Below are positions 7,832 to 17,064 of a stretch of 64,000 nucleotides of DNA, piece after piece. Where the stretch lies: the NCBI RefSeq assembly GCF_006874645.1, contig NZ_CP030082.1, positions 1,488,001-1,552,000 on the forward strand. Direction: 5' to 3'. The translations under genes were made by a program, and so were the position numbers. The stretch comes from Bdellovibrio sp. ZAP7 (GTDB taxonomy: Bacteria > Bdellovibrionota > Bdellovibrionia > Bdellovibrionales > Bdellovibrionaceae). The stretch's first letter is position 1. The number at the start of each line of letters is the position of its first letter. The notes below the pieces were generated by a model, which was given only the letters and a program-made list of their open reading frames with translations, did not search any database and was not told where the DNA came from.

Positions 7832-9631
7832 ATGAAATCTGTCTGGAAAAAACGCCAACGTATTATGTCGTATACGGCGCTTCTTGCGCTGATGCTCCTA
7901 TTCCAAAACTGCTCCAGCACGGGTTTCGAAACACCGGCAAGTACGACAGGCAGCCAGTCAACTCCAGGTACGACTCCCAGTCCATCTCCCACGGCAAGCC
8001 CTTCGCCGACCGTAAGTCCGTCACCAACCGTTTCTCCTACAGCAAGCCCAACGGTAAGCCCGACAGTGTCACCAACGGTGAGCCCGTCACCAACGACAAC
8101 GCCACTGCCAGCAGCTGATGTAACATTTAATATTGATGTGAATTTAAATCGTCACACGATTTCTCCTTATATCTATGGTTCAAACTATGAGACCAGTTTG
8201 TTCAATAATATTGGTTCCTTCCGCATGGGGGGTAACCGTTGGACGACTTATAACTGGGAGAATAATGCGACCAATGGTGGCACCGACTATAACAATTCCA
8301 GCGGTAATCGCGTTTGTGAACTCGTGAACTGCGGTAATAACAGTGAAGTTCCGGGGGAGGCGGTGCGCCTGGGTGTTTTGCTGGCCTATAAATATGGAGC
8401 CGCTCCGGTTGTGACGATTCCGATCGTTGACTATGTTGCTGCCGATAAAAATGGGACAATCACAGCACAAGCCTCGGATACGAATCCACGCTTTAGAAGA
8501 AATCTGGATCGTAAGCCGTCCTCGGTGACGACTCCTGTAGCAAGCCTTAATGACAACTACGTTTATCAAGACGAAGCGGTGACGTACTTCCAGAATACTT
8601 TTAAAACGGAACTCGCAGCAGGCAAGAAAATACACTACATGCTGGATAACGAACCGGCGATTTGGAAAACCACGCATCCGTTGATTCATCCGCAAAAGAC
8701 TTCCTATGCCGAGATGAAAGAAAAGACGATTCGTTTTGCCAGTATGATTAAAGAAAAAGCACCGAACTCAATGGTGTTCGGTCCTGTGGCTTATGGTTTT
8801 AATGAAATGATGAGCTTGCAAGATGCCGACGATCGCAGCAACGGTGAATACATGTCCTGGTACTTGCAGCAATTAGCTGCCGCAGAAAAAACTTATGGCA
8901 AACGCCTGGTGGATGTTTTGGATATGCACTGGGGTTCTGAGGCTCGTGGTGATGGCAACCGTGTGCTTGATGAGACCGTCGCGCAGACGGCAGGCTTGAT
9001 TGCGGCGCGCCTGCAGGCGCCGCGTTCGTTGTGGGATCCCAACTATAAAGAGACTTCCTGGATTGTGGATGATTATTTAAAGGCGCCTCTAAAGTGGATT
9101 CCACGGTTAAAAGAACGTATTGCGACTTATAACCCGGGCACAAAGATTTCTTTTTCTGAATACAATCACGGTGGTGGCGGCATCATTTCTGGTGGTATCG
9201 CTGAAGCTGATGTTTTGGGTATCTTCGGCCGTGAAGATGTATATCTTGCGACTCACTGGGACCGGGAAGATTCGCCGTACATTTATGGTGCGATGAGATT
9301 GTTCGTGAATTACGACGGTGCGGGTGCCCGCGTGGGTGATATCTCGGTAAAAGCCGTTTCTACGAGTGATGATAAGTCTTCGGTGTATGCGATGCAGTCC
9401 TCCACGGACAGCAAGAAGCTTTATATCGTGGCGATCAATAAAACGTCGGCGGCATTAAGCACGAATATCAGCATTGCAAATGCCGGGTCCTTTACGAAAT
9501 ACTCGCGCTATATGATCTATGACGGTGTCTCCACGCCGAAGAGCATGGGTGACACGGCAATCAGTGGCAGCGCCTTTAATTACTCGATGCCGGCGATGAG
9601 TGTGACGACGATGGTTCTGTCGGCACCGTAA
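7832..9631 (+). CDS. Glycoside hydrolase family 44 lipoprotein (endoglucanase/xyloglucanase type)
   Basis: The signal peptide ends in LMLLFQN with a lipidation Cys at residue 27. A Ser/Pro/Thr linker follows (about 40-95, built of SPT/TVSP repeats), then a complete GH44-like domain (about 95-599). It has the family's signatures: YGSNYE, RMGGNRWTTYNWENN, LDNEPAIW with the expected acid/base Glu274, and SFSEYNHGG with the expected nucleophile Glu443. GH44 enzymes cleave beta-1,4-glucans and xyloglucan with retention. The linker suggests the enzyme stands off the membrane, probably at the cell surface. No carbohydrate-binding module is seen. The 3' end overlaps the convergent DUF3750 gene by 56 bp. 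The natural substrate in this organism is uncertain. Confidence 0.88.
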   Translation: MKSVWKKRQRIMSYTALLALMLLFQNCSSTGFETPASTTGSQSTPGTTPSPSPTASPSPTVSPSPTVSPTASPTVSPTVSPTVSPSPTTTPLPAADVTFNIDVNLNRHTISPYIYGSNYETSLFNNIGSFRMGGNRWTTYNWENNATNGGTDYNNSSGNRVCELVNCGNNSEVPGEAVRLGVLLAYKYGAAPVVTIPIVDYVAADKNGTITAQASDTNPRFRRNLDRKPSSVTTPVASLNDNYVYQDEAVTYFQNTFKTELAAGKKIHYMLDNEPAIWKTTHPLIHPQKTSYAEMKEKTIRFASMIKEKAPNSMVFGPVAYGFNEMMSLQDADDRSNGEYMSWYLQQLAAAEKTYGKRLVDVLDMHWGSEARGDGNRVLDETVAQTAGLIAARLQAPRSLWDPNYKETSWIVDDYLKAPLKWIPRLKERIATYNPGTKISFSEYNHGGGGIISGGIAEADVLGIFGREDVYLATHWDREDSPYIYGAMRLFVNYDGAGARVGDISVKAVSTSDDKSSVYAMQSSTDSKKLYIVAINKTSAALSTNISIANAGSFTKYSRYMIYDGVSTPKSMGDTAISGSAFNYSMPAMSVTTMVLSAP

Positions 9632-10358
9632 AGACTGGTTTATCCGACATTCCTAAACGCCCGACGAATGGCAGCTTCAAAGCCGGTCGGGCAAAGTCGA
9701 TTCCAAAGTTCATTCCTAAAAGGTTGATTTCGATTCCCTCGGCCAATCCTACCGTGGCTCCCAGCATGCCAAATAATGAAAGCTGCACACCTGTACCAGA
9801 TTCGGTGATGCCCACAGGTTGTGCGCGCCCGATCCAATCCTTGCCGATCGCATGCGGTGGCAGATCAGTGTAAATTCCCGGTGTATTTCTCATTACATAA
9901 GAAACAAAGGTGTTGCTGTTGGGGCCGGGATAAACGCGGTAAGAATCCGGGTAAGGGTAACTTTCCACGGCTTTTAAAATATTCGGAATCATTTCAGCCG
10001 CAGCGTCTCCACGAATATCCAAATGCAAAGTCGGCTCATTGCCAAACCATCTTTCGTCAGGTTGACGGTGAGTCAAACGGACCACGGGCCACCCACGATT
10101 CGCGTAGTAGCCAATGACCTCATAGATATTCCACTGACTGGCATCTTTTTCTTTATAGGCGATCCACGAGTGGACGGCGAGATTGCCTTTCCATCCATAA
10201 GTTCGCGCAGAATAAATCTGCACCACCGCGCGAGATTCTTGTTGAGGAGTCGGAGCTATGCCGATGGAGCTGCGATCCGCAGTCCGCCAATCACTGGCAG
10301 CGGCTAAGAAAGATTTAAAAAATAGAACACTCACTAGTAACAGCGATTTCTTTTTCAT
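9576..10358 (-). CDS. DUF3750 family secreted protein
   Basis: I start at MKKKSLLLVSVLFFKSFLAAAS, a clear signal peptide; a longer upstream frame has no signal logic. The body matches the DUF3750 pattern: VVQIYSARTYGWKG, AVHSWIAYK, YEVIGYYANRG, RWFGNEPTLHLDIRG, VESYPYP, then PGPNSNTFVSYVMR and LPPHAIGKDWI. The conserved PGPNSNTF block with H and D residues hints at an enzyme fold, but no function is established. The C-terminal 20 residues are a Ser/Pro-rich tail and overlap the end of the glycanase gene on the other strand. No strong ribosome binding site is visible. Confidence 0.8.
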   Translation of the reverse strand: MKKKSLLLVSVLFFKSFLAAASDWRTADRSSIGIAPTPQQESRAVVQIYSARTYGWKGNLAVHSWIAYKEKDASQWNIYEVIGYYANRGWPVVRLTHRQPDERWFGNEPTLHLDIRGDAAAEMIPNILKAVESYPYPDSYRVYPGPNSNTFVSYVMRNTPGIYTDLPPHAIGKDWIGRAQPVGITESGTGVQLSLFGMLGATVGLAEGIEINLLGMNFGIDFARPALKLPFVGRLGMSDKPVFTVPTEPSSSHSSPASSN

Positions 10359-10478
10359 GCTGATCAGAATAACTGATAACTGCGAAAAGCAACAGCCATG
10401 GAGCGCCATAAGACAGACCAAGGTAGGCCGCGAGATCCGCGCCCACCTTGAAAAACAAGTGATTCTATTGTTCCGGTA

Positions 10479-10829
10479 TTATTCGGGGCGTGGATTTTTT
10501 TGTAGATTGCAACCACCGACGAGTTGGTCATTCCAAACTCCTTCGTACTGATAAACAGTATCTGACATACCATCGCTGCCTTTTTTATTTAATTGAATGC
10601 GAAGTTTCGCTTCTCCATTAATGGATTTGGCTGTCAGGAAATTTCCCATTTTGGTGTGAGTCGATGGCCAAGTCACGAGCTCCTCATTTGGACGAGTTAG
10701 AGCCAGTTCATGCATCTCAGTGTCGTAAGTGACCTGTTGAAAAGGCTCCGTAAAATTACACCAATAAGTTGTCGCAAAAGCGGTCGGTGCAAAGATGATG
10801 CTCACGAAAGCGGCTAGGACATGCTTCAT
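10479..10829 (-). CDS. Small secreted protein of unknown function
   Basis: The signal peptide is MKHVLAAFVSIIFAPTAFA, followed by a mature domain of about 97 residues starting TTYWCNF and ending near VGGCNLQKNPRPE, with one cysteine near each end that may form a disulfide. A GGAGA ribosome binding site precedes ATG. It resembles in layout the 7182-7577 protein (signal peptide, short beta-rich domain, terminal Cys pair), though sequence similarity is not obvious. About 120 bp separate it from the DUF3750 gene on the same strand. Confidence 0.7.
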   Translation of the reverse strand: MKHVLAAFVSIIFAPTAFATTYWCNFTEPFQQVTYDTEMHELALTRPNEELVTWPSTHTKMGNFLTAKSINGEAKLRIQLNKKGSDGMSDTVYQYEGVWNDQLVGGCNLQKNPRPE

Positions 10830-11108
10830 AGATTCTCCTTTTGTATTTGTTGTAGGAGGAGATTAAGGGGGGAATCCTTGTTTGGTGTACTAACAACTCG
10901 GTAATCCGGCTTTTAAGTGCTGAGAATCACAGGGCTCCGTGGGTCATTTAAGAGATGGCAAAAAAGGGGTGCCTATTTTGTCGTTTGTTTTGGAAAGGAT
11001 TTCCCGGTTTACAGGGGTGGAAAGGGGTCAGCTCGAATTTAGGCGGACAAGACCTCTCGGCATAGAAAATGGATAGTGGTCTCTATCAACCTTAATAAGG
11101 AACCATTT

Positions 11109-11915
11109 ATGTCTAAACGTTATACAAAAATCTTTGCAGCTTCTGTTTTGATGATGATTATGGGTCTTTCCAATGCGCATGCAGCGATGGATAAAGACAA
11201 TGCGATCGATGCTCAATCTGACGTTGAAAGCGCTTTTGCAAATCTAGATGAAGCTCAAGGTGGCTTTGATGAATCCGTATCTGAGCTTGGCGCTGCGAAA
11301 GCTGATTTCGCCGATCGTACTCGTGAACATAAAGACACAACTCAACGCACTCGCCGCGAAATCAAACGCTTGCAAGTAGAGGCTGATCGTAACTCCAAGC
11401 AAACAACTCGTTTGATTAGTGAAGCAATCACTTTGCGTAAGCAAATCGAAAAAATGGACTCCCAAGAAAACGATGCTCGCAATAAATTGGCACGTATCAA
11501 TGAAAAATTGAATAAGGCCAAGGCGGACCGCGATCAATCTCAGGACAGAAAAATGCAGATGACGGCTCAGATCAATGCAACTCGTAACGAAACAGCTCGT
11601 ACGAATGCGGCTTTGAAAACCGAGCAAGCGAAATTGGCTCGTGCTAAAAATGAAGAGCGTCAATCAGCTGCGATGCTTAAGAAAACGGATGCTGATTTCT
11701 TGAAAGCTCGTGCAGCTTATGAACGTGAATCTAAAAAGCTTGAGCAACAAACGATGGCGGCTTTGTCGAATGCTGACAAGCACAACAGAAAAGCTCAGCA
11801 AAACATCGAAAAAAGAAAACAACTTCAAGACAAGTTGAACCAAAAACGTCAGAAGTTGAGTGAAGCGAAGCAAAAGCAAAAACAAGCTTTGGCTCGTTTA
11901 AGCACATTGAACTAA
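11109..11915 (+). CDS. Periplasmic coiled-coil protein
   Basis: The start MSKRYTKIFAASVLMMIMGLSNAHA is a signal peptide, and an AAGGA ribosome binding site precedes this ATG, so an upstream in-frame start is rejected. The mature protein, about 240 residues, is almost wholly charged heptad-type helix rich in Lys, Arg, Glu, Gln and Ala, typical of a long coiled coil. There is no beta-barrel, OmpA-like or enzymatic domain. Codon use (CGT, GCT, AAA preferred) and its own terminator suggest strong expression as an independent unit. A structural periplasmic spacer or scaffold role is an inference only. Confidence 0.75.
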   Translation: MSKRYTKIFAASVLMMIMGLSNAHAAMDKDNAIDAQSDVESAFANLDEAQGGFDESVSELGAAKADFADRTREHKDTTQRTRREIKRLQVEADRNSKQTTRLISEAITLRKQIEKMDSQENDARNKLARINEKLNKAKADRDQSQDRKMQMTAQINATRNETARTNAALKTEQAKLARAKNEERQSAAMLKKTDADFLKARAAYERESKKLEQQTMAALSNADKHNRKAQQNIEKRKQLQDKLNQKRQKLSEAKQKQKQALARLSTLN

Positions 11916-11937
11916 AAAGCTTTGCGGCTTAAAAATG

Positions 11938-11963
11938 AAAGGGACCCGACGGGTCCCTTTTTT
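11938..11963. terminator. Bidirectional terminator between convergent genes
   Basis: AAAGGGACCCG and CGGGTCCCTTT pair around a minimal loop, with a T run after the stem on the plus strand and A residues before it. It closes the coiled-coil gene (+) and the solute-binding protein gene (-). Confidence 0.88.
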
Positions 11964-12721
11964 TATTCGTAGTGGCGATATTTTTTGCGGAACTCAGATT
12001 CGATTTTTTGATAAGTTCCATTGGCAATGATGGTTTGCATTCCCTTTTCAAAGATGGCTGCGTATTTAGAACCGTCTTTGTGTTTTTTCGAGAAGTTTAC
12101 GTACAAGGAATCTCGGGAAACTCTTCCCAAGGCTTTTACTTTCTGCCTTAGTTCTGGGTTCTTTTCCAGAATCGACTCTCCCGTTAAGCCCCACAGGACG
12201 GCGTATTGAATGCGACCGGCTGCCACTTTTTGCAGCTGGGATTTTTCATTCGGCCCGTTTTCCGTTTTGATGCTCTTGTTCGCGATAAATTCTGAAGGGT
12301 ACGTGTAACCAATTGTAGTTCCAACCACTTTACCCTGAAGATCCGAAAGCTTTAAGCCCGCTTTTTCATTTTGGCGGCCATAAATAACCATATCCGCTTG
12401 GAACAAGGGGGTCTCATGAAAGATATAATTATCTTTGGTGTTCTGATTGATCAGAGTGTCAAAGCAACCAATAGAGTTGCCTTTGTCGACCTCCATCATA
12501 CAGCGAGTAAAAGGCATAGGGCGTATGATTGCCGTCACACCTTGTGACTTAAAAGCCGCACGCACGATATCGGGCGCAAGTCCCTGAACGTCTTTATAAT
12601 CCTGAGTGGCGGAGGAGTATGGTGCCCAGTCGTCTTCCCCCACCAGGGTGATGGTTTCGGCCTGGGATGGTCCCGAAAAAAGCAATGCAAGAAGAAATAT
12701 CCAACGAGAAGAGATCATCAA
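11963..12721 (-). CDS. Periplasmic solute-binding protein, family 3 type
   Basis: After a signal peptide ending SGPSQA the 252-residue protein follows the bacterial extracellular solute-binding family 3 layout: ITLVGEDDWAPYS, GLAPDIVRAAFKSQG, MPFTRCMMEVDKG, then LQGKVVGTTIGYTYPSEF and the C-terminal KGMQTIIANGTYQKIESEF helix. Relatives bind polar amino acids or similar small ligands in the periplasm for ABC importers, or act as free-standing sensors. No permease or ATPase gene is adjacent, so its partner is elsewhere or absent. It is divergent from the malic enzyme gene across a 119-bp promoter region. Confidence 0.8.
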   Translation of the reverse strand: MMISSRWIFLLALLFSGPSQAETITLVGEDDWAPYSSATQDYKDVQGLAPDIVRAAFKSQGVTAIIRPMPFTRCMMEVDKGNSIGCFDTLINQNTKDNYIFHETPLFQADMVIYGRQNEKAGLKLSDLQGKVVGTTIGYTYPSEFIANKSIKTENGPNEKSQLQKVAAGRIQYAVLWGLTGESILEKNPELRQKVKALGRVSRDSLYVNFSKKHKDGSKYAAIFEKGMQTIIANGTYQKIESEFRKKYRHYE

Positions 12722-12840
12722 ATTAAGCTACCTCAAAAATGGCACTAATTATACTAGTATTTGTTCATGTCCAGTTATACGAGCCATCATCATCTTTATA
12801 ACTGATGTACAAGTGGGGGCCTTCGTAATAAGATGCCGCC

Positions 12841-14541
12841 ATGGACACAGACAATTCCCAGAAACGACCGGTTTATATTCCTTATTCAGGAACTTTTCTT
12901 TTGGACATTTCTTTACTGAATAAAGGAAGCGCATTTTCTGAAGAAGAAAGAAGCAACCTCAATCTCCATGGACTTTTACCAGAACACATCGAAACTATTG
13001 AAGAGCAAGCGGGTCGTGCTTACAGTCAATTTTCGCTGATCAAAAACAATCTTGATCGCCACGTCTTTCTACGTCACTTGCAAGATACTAATGAAACTCT
13101 GTTCTATTACTTGGTTGTTAGGCACATCACTGAAATGTTGCCCGTGATTTATACTCCCGTGGTGGGGGAAGCCTGCGAACACTTTTCTGAAATCTATCGT
13201 GCCCACCGTGGTTTATTTATTTCTTACTCCCACCGGGATCGTATTGATGAAATGCTTCGCAACGTAACGAAGCAAAAAGTAAAAGTGATCGTGGTGACGG
13301 ATGGTGAACGAATTTTAGGTCTAGGCGATCAAGGCATCGGCGGTATGGGAATTCCAATTGGCAAGTTATCTCTGTATACGGCGTGCGGAGGTATCAGTCC
13401 TGCGTACACTTTGCCTGTCGTTTTGGATGTGGGTACGAACAATCAAACATTAATTAACGATCCACTTTATATGGGTTGGAAGCATCCACGTATTTCTGGG
13501 GATGAATATTATCAGTTTGTGGATGAGTTCATTGAAGCCGTCAAACGTCGTTGGCCTGATGTGCTTTTGCAGTTCGAAGACTTCGCACAAAAAAATGCTT
13601 CACCTCTGTTGAAACGTTATCGCGATGAGATCTGCTGCTTTAATGACGACATTCAAGGCACAGCCTCGGTTGTTGTCGGCAGTTTGATTGCAGCCAGTCG
13701 TGCAGCCGGTGGCCAGCTCCGCGATCAAAAAGTAGTGTTCCTGGGGGCTGGTTCTGCGGGTTGCGGAATTGCCGAACAAATCGTGGCACGCATGAAGCAA
13801 GAAGGACTTTCTGAACAAGAAGCCCGTGCTCGTGTCTTCATGGTAGACCGCTATGGTCTTTTAACAGACAAGATGCCAAACCTTTTGGAGTTCCAAGCTC
13901 CGTTGGTGCAACCAACAGATTCTCTTCAGTCCTGGGGACTGTCAGAGGGCGAGATTTCTTTGTTGGAAACTGTTCGTCACGCAAAACCGACAGTATTGAT
14001 CGGCGCCTCGGCTCAGCCTGGATTATTCACTGAAGAAATCATTCGTCTGATGCACAGTCATTGTGCTCGTCCGATCGTGATGCCTTTGTCGAATCCGACA
14101 TCTCGTGTGGAGGCTTTGCCAGAAGATATCATCCGTTGGACCGAAGGCTCGGCATTGGTTGCGACCGGCAGTCCTTTTGCGCCTGTGGCTTTCAACGATA
14201 AAATCTATCCCATTGCTCAATGTAACAACTCTTATATTTTCCCAGGCGTAGGCTTGGGAGTGATCGCATCAGCAGCCCGTCGTGTGACGGATTCGATGAT
14301 GATGGCGGCCAGCGAGGCTTTGGCAGATTGCTCTCCGATGGCTATTTCTGGAGAGGGTGTTTTATTGCCTGAACTAAAAGACATTTCCTCTGTTTCAGTC
14401 GAGATCGCATTCAGAGTGGGTAAGGCTGCCCAGGTCGATGGAGTGGCCGCTAAAATGACGGATGACGAGCTCTTAGCAGCCATCCAGCATAACTTCTGGA
14501 AACCGGAATACCGCACGTATCGCCACAGAGCCGCGACTTAA
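12841..14541 (+). CDS. maeA: NAD-dependent malic enzyme
   Basis: At 566 residues it matches the large MaeA/SfcA-type enzyme, which oxidatively decarboxylates malate to pyruvate with NAD. Visible signatures are [54 protein letters not shown] (metal-binding acidic pair), the Rossmann motif [15 protein letters not shown], and [16 protein letters not shown]. It sits alone, divergent from the solute-binding gene, with a long GC-rich non-coding tail downstream. The role is likely C4-to-pyruvate flux when the cell feeds on amino acids. The ribosome binding site is weak. Confidence 0.93.
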   Translation: MDTDNSQKRPVYIPYSGTFLLDISLLNKGSAFSEEERSNLNLHGLLPEHIETIEEQAGRAYSQFSLIKNNLDRHVFLRHLQDTNETLFYYLVVRHITEMLPVIYTPVVGEACEHFSEIYRAHRGLFISYSHRDRIDEMLRNVTKQKVKVIVVTDGERILGLGDQGIGGMGIPIGKLSLYTACGGISPAYTLPVVLDVGTNNQTLINDPLYMGWKHPRISGDEYYQFVDEFIEAVKRRWPDVLLQFEDFAQKNASPLLKRYRDEICCFNDDIQGTASVVVGSLIAASRAAGGQLRDQKVVFLGAGSAGCGIAEQIVARMKQEGLSEQEARARVFMVDRYGLLTDKMPNLLEFQAPLVQPTDSLQSWGLSEGEISLLETVRHAKPTVLIGASAQPGLFTEEIIRLMHSHCARPIVMPLSNPTSRVEALPEDIIRWTEGSALVATGSPFAPVAFNDKIYPIAQCNNSYIFPGVGLGVIASAARRVTDSMMMAASEALADCSPMAISGEGVLLPELKDISSVSVEIAFRVGKAAQVDGVAAKMTDDELLAAIQHNFWKPEYRTYRHRAAT

Positions 14542-14700
14542 GATCGAGGAGAGCTGACTCGGCCTTGTCGATCTTGAGCTGGGTGCATCAGCGACCCGCC
14601 ATCGTGGCTCAGCCGTGGCCCGCTTGCGGCGGGTGCGCGCATCCATGCGCCCACGGAGGTCGCTTCTCACCCATCCCAAGGTGTCTAAGAAATAGTCGAA
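14542..14700. other. GC-rich, structured non-coding segment
   Basis: This stretch after the malic enzyme stop is clearly richer in GC than both neighbours. It can form several hairpins, such as GGGTGCGCGC...ATGCGCCC near 14628-14653. The frames crossing it have no protein-like content. It could be a Rho-dependent or structured 3' end, or the remnant of an acquired repeat. Confidence 0.35.
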
Positions 14701-14746
14701 AAACAGAATTCTGAAATTTCTCACGAGAGCTAGTAAACTGAGTTCT

Positions 14747-15604
14747 ATGATTCAGGAACTTTGGCATTCATTCCCCAGAACGTTAGTCGAAAGAATTAAT
14801 TCGCTGCTGGACGAGGCTGAGCCAAGTCAGGCCAAAGCCTTTCAGCTTTATAAAAGCTGTCAGGCCGACGGGCTGTGGGATGAGTCGTTTGAAAAGTTTC
14901 AGAAAAAACTCAACGCCTTTTATGCTTTGCCGAAACACGATCGTCGCAAAAGCGCTATGGACCAGGCCTTAAACGGTCCGATGCCTTCAGCGACCTTTGC
15001 CGAATTTCATCTCAACTTTAGAAATGCAGCCATCGATAATCGTTCTTTGCAAACTCTGGCCAGTTGGACTCATCATCTTTTGCGCGTGGGTGGCAAATAT
15101 ACGAGTGTCGTTATTGCCGAAGATATTATTTCCAAAACTTTGAATTACATTACTCAACCTCCAGCGTTTGAAAAATCCTCGAACATTGATTTTGATGATT
15201 TTTGTGAAGCTTGGAGAAAAACGGTTTTTAAAAATTACGGAAAATCTCACGACGCCGAGATGACTCGGATCGTGGGGGAGTTGCGCTACTTAAACAGTCA
15301 GCTTGTGATTGAGGAACAGCAGCGCCGTGACCGTCCGGTGATGATCCCAACGATCTATCTGACTCAGACAGAAATCGATTGGACCATGGCAGTGATGGAG
15401 GCTGCGGAAGAAAACTTAGAAATGCCCAAGTATCCTCTTTCCAAAGGACCGCAGAAACCTCGCTTGATTGAACTCTTGCGTGTGGTACAGCTTTATAAGA
15501 TCGTGCAAAACACGCAGCTTCCAGAGTTCGTGAAACACCGGGAAAGCATTCGCGCGACCATCTTGGATCGCTGTCAGCGACTGCTTGTCGACAAAGCAAG
15601 TTAA
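14747..15604 (+). CDS. Conserved cytosolic protein of unknown function
   Basis: The 285-residue protein has no signal peptide or membrane segment. It is mainly alpha-helical by composition, begins MIQELWHSFPRTLVERINSLLDEAEPS and contains amphipathic stretches such as QTLASWTHHLLRVGGKYTSV and RLIELLRVVQLYKIVQ. Normal codon use and a full-length undisturbed frame support a real gene. I recognise no family or catalytic motif. It is isolated between the GC-rich segment and the PLP enzyme gene. Confidence 0.65.
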   Translation: MIQELWHSFPRTLVERINSLLDEAEPSQAKAFQLYKSCQADGLWDESFEKFQKKLNAFYALPKHDRRKSAMDQALNGPMPSATFAEFHLNFRNAAIDNRSLQTLASWTHHLLRVGGKYTSVVIAEDIISKTLNYITQPPAFEKSSNIDFDDFCEAWRKTVFKNYGKSHDAEMTRIVGELRYLNSQLVIEEQQRRDRPVMIPTIYLTQTEIDWTMAVMEAAEENLEMPKYPLSKGPQKPRLIELLRVVQLYKIVQNTQLPEFVKHRESIRATILDRCQRLLVDKAS

Positions 15605-15739
15605 CGATTTAAAGCCTCTAATCTATCCAATAAGACTTGGTATGGCCACGGGCGTTACCGCCTGAAGTCATGCCTATCTCTCTTCTAGAACCTGTGCTCT
15701 ATTTTTGAGACCTGAATATCAGTTTCTCGAGGGGGAATC

Positions 15740-17020
15740 GTGACTAAAAAGTCCGCTCGTAAAAAGTTATCGCCACGCACACAAGCCATTCACGGTGAAG
15801 CACTTTCAAAATCCTGGGAGTTTTCTCATCACTTGATTCCGCCGATGACGGCATCTACAACATTCCGACTGGGTTCTTTAACCCGTGGTGCCGAGGGCTT
15901 TAGCACATTTGCAGGACCGCAAAACTCTGATCAGCCGATCTGGATTTATGATCGCTTGGAAGAGCCGACAACAAAGATGCTTGAAGACCAGCTGGCTATT
16001 TTGGAAAAAGGCGATTGTGCCGTGACGTTTGGTAGCGGCATGGGTGCAATCTCTGCGACCTTGATGACGTTGATGAAAACCGGTCAGAAAGTGGTTTCGC
16101 ATAAAACTCTTTATGGTTGCACGTACAGCTTGATCACAAACTGGTTGCCACGTTTTGGTATCGAACATTCCTTGATTGATGTGAATAATTTTAAAACTCT
16201 GGAACAAGAACTGAAAGATCCAAAAACACGCGTGGTGTATTTTGAATCTGTTTCTAATCCTATTCTGGAAGTCGCTGATCTGGAGAAAATTGCGGAGCTG
16301 GTAAAAGCGGCCAATAAAAAACGAAAACCCGATAATCGCATTTATACTGTGGTGGATAATACTTTCGCAACGCCTTGGTCTTTGCGTCCTATCGAGTGGG
16401 GCATTGATTTCGTTATTCAAAGTTTGACTAAAAATATCTCGGGTTTTGGGACAGAGATGGGTGGGGCTGTGATCTGTCCAAAAGCTTTCGATGGCCAGCT
16501 GCGTGTGGCTCGTAAAGACTTTGGTGCGATCATTCATCCGTACTCCGCTTGGCACATCCTGGTTTATGGGATCTCGACGCAAGCCATTCGCTTTGAACAA
16601 CAACAGGCGACAGCTTTGAAGGTGGCTCAGTTCCTGGAAAAACACCCAAAAATCGAGAGCGTCACTTATCCTGGATTGAAATCTCATCCGCAAAGCAAAC
16701 TGGCGCGTAAGTATCTGGTTTCTCCCGAAAATAACTTTGCTCCGGGCACGATGATCTCCTTTAAACTTAAAGGCGACATGAAACGCTGTCAGAAATTTGT
16801 CGATGATGTCGCGCAAAATTCTTATGCGATCACTTTGGCGGTTTCCTTGGGTCTTACAAAAACTTTGATCGAAGTTCCAGGGTTCATGACTCATTCAGCG
16901 ATCCCGGAAAACAAACGTGGCGAAAGTAAAATTGACCCGCGTGCGATTCGTCTCAGTATCGGTCTGGAAAGTGTGAAGGATATTATTGGGGATCTTGAAG
17001 ACTCGTTGAAACAAGTCTAA
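15740..17020 (+). CDS. Cys/Met-metabolism PLP-dependent enzyme (gamma-lyase/synthase type)
   Basis: The start is GTG after a GAGGGGGA ribosome binding site. The 426-residue protein belongs to the cystathionine gamma-synthase / methionine gamma-lyase fold. Visible features are FGSGMGAISATLMTL (phosphate-binding region), HKTLYGCTYSLI with the substrate-stacking Tyr, ESVSNPILEVADL, VVDNTFATPW with the pyridine-binding Asp, and SLTKNISGFG with the PLP-binding Lys. The C-terminal ends DPRAIRLSIGLESVKDIIGDLEDSL. The family includes gamma-lyases that split methionine and synthases of transsulfuration; sequence alone does not separate these here. The next gene is TPP-controlled but is a separate unit. 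Confidence 0.85.
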   Translation: MTKKSARKKLSPRTQAIHGEALSKSWEFSHHLIPPMTASTTFRLGSLTRGAEGFSTFAGPQNSDQPIWIYDRLEEPTTKMLEDQLAILEKGDCAVTFGSGMGAISATLMTLMKTGQKVVSHKTLYGCTYSLITNWLPRFGIEHSLIDVNNFKTLEQELKDPKTRVVYFESVSNPILEVADLEKIAELVKAANKKRKPDNRIYTVVDNTFATPWSLRPIEWGIDFVIQSLTKNISGFGTEMGGAVICPKAFDGQLRVARKDFGAIIHPYSAWHILVYGISTQAIRFEQQQATALKVAQFLEKHPKIESVTYPGLKSHPQSKLARKYLVSPENNFAPGTMISFKLKGDMKRCQKFVDDVAQNSYAITLAVSLGLTKTLIEVPGFMTHSAIPENKRGESKIDPRAIRLSIGLESVKDIIGDLEDSLKQV

Positions 17021-17064
17021 GAAATCCTATTGACCTGACTTCCTGATTGCGACATAAAGCTCAG

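Noticed and set aside
7980-8105. Short tandem repeats in the glycanase gene that could look like a CRISPR-like array
   Set aside because: They are degenerate Ser-Pro-Thr codons of the linker, with no spacers or fixed repeat sequence.
8180-8695. 171-codon open frame on the minus strand inside the GH44 gene
   Set aside because: It is antisense to a well-supported enzyme; its composition is explained by the other strand.
14473-14724. 83-codon open frame on the minus strand through the GC-rich gap
   Set aside because: It overlaps the end of the malic enzyme gene, is Arg-rich from GC content alone, and has no start signals.
15878-16894. 338-codon open frame on the minus strand inside the PLP enzyme gene
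   Set aside because: It is antisense to a clear enzyme, has no protein-family features and is a codon-bias shadow.
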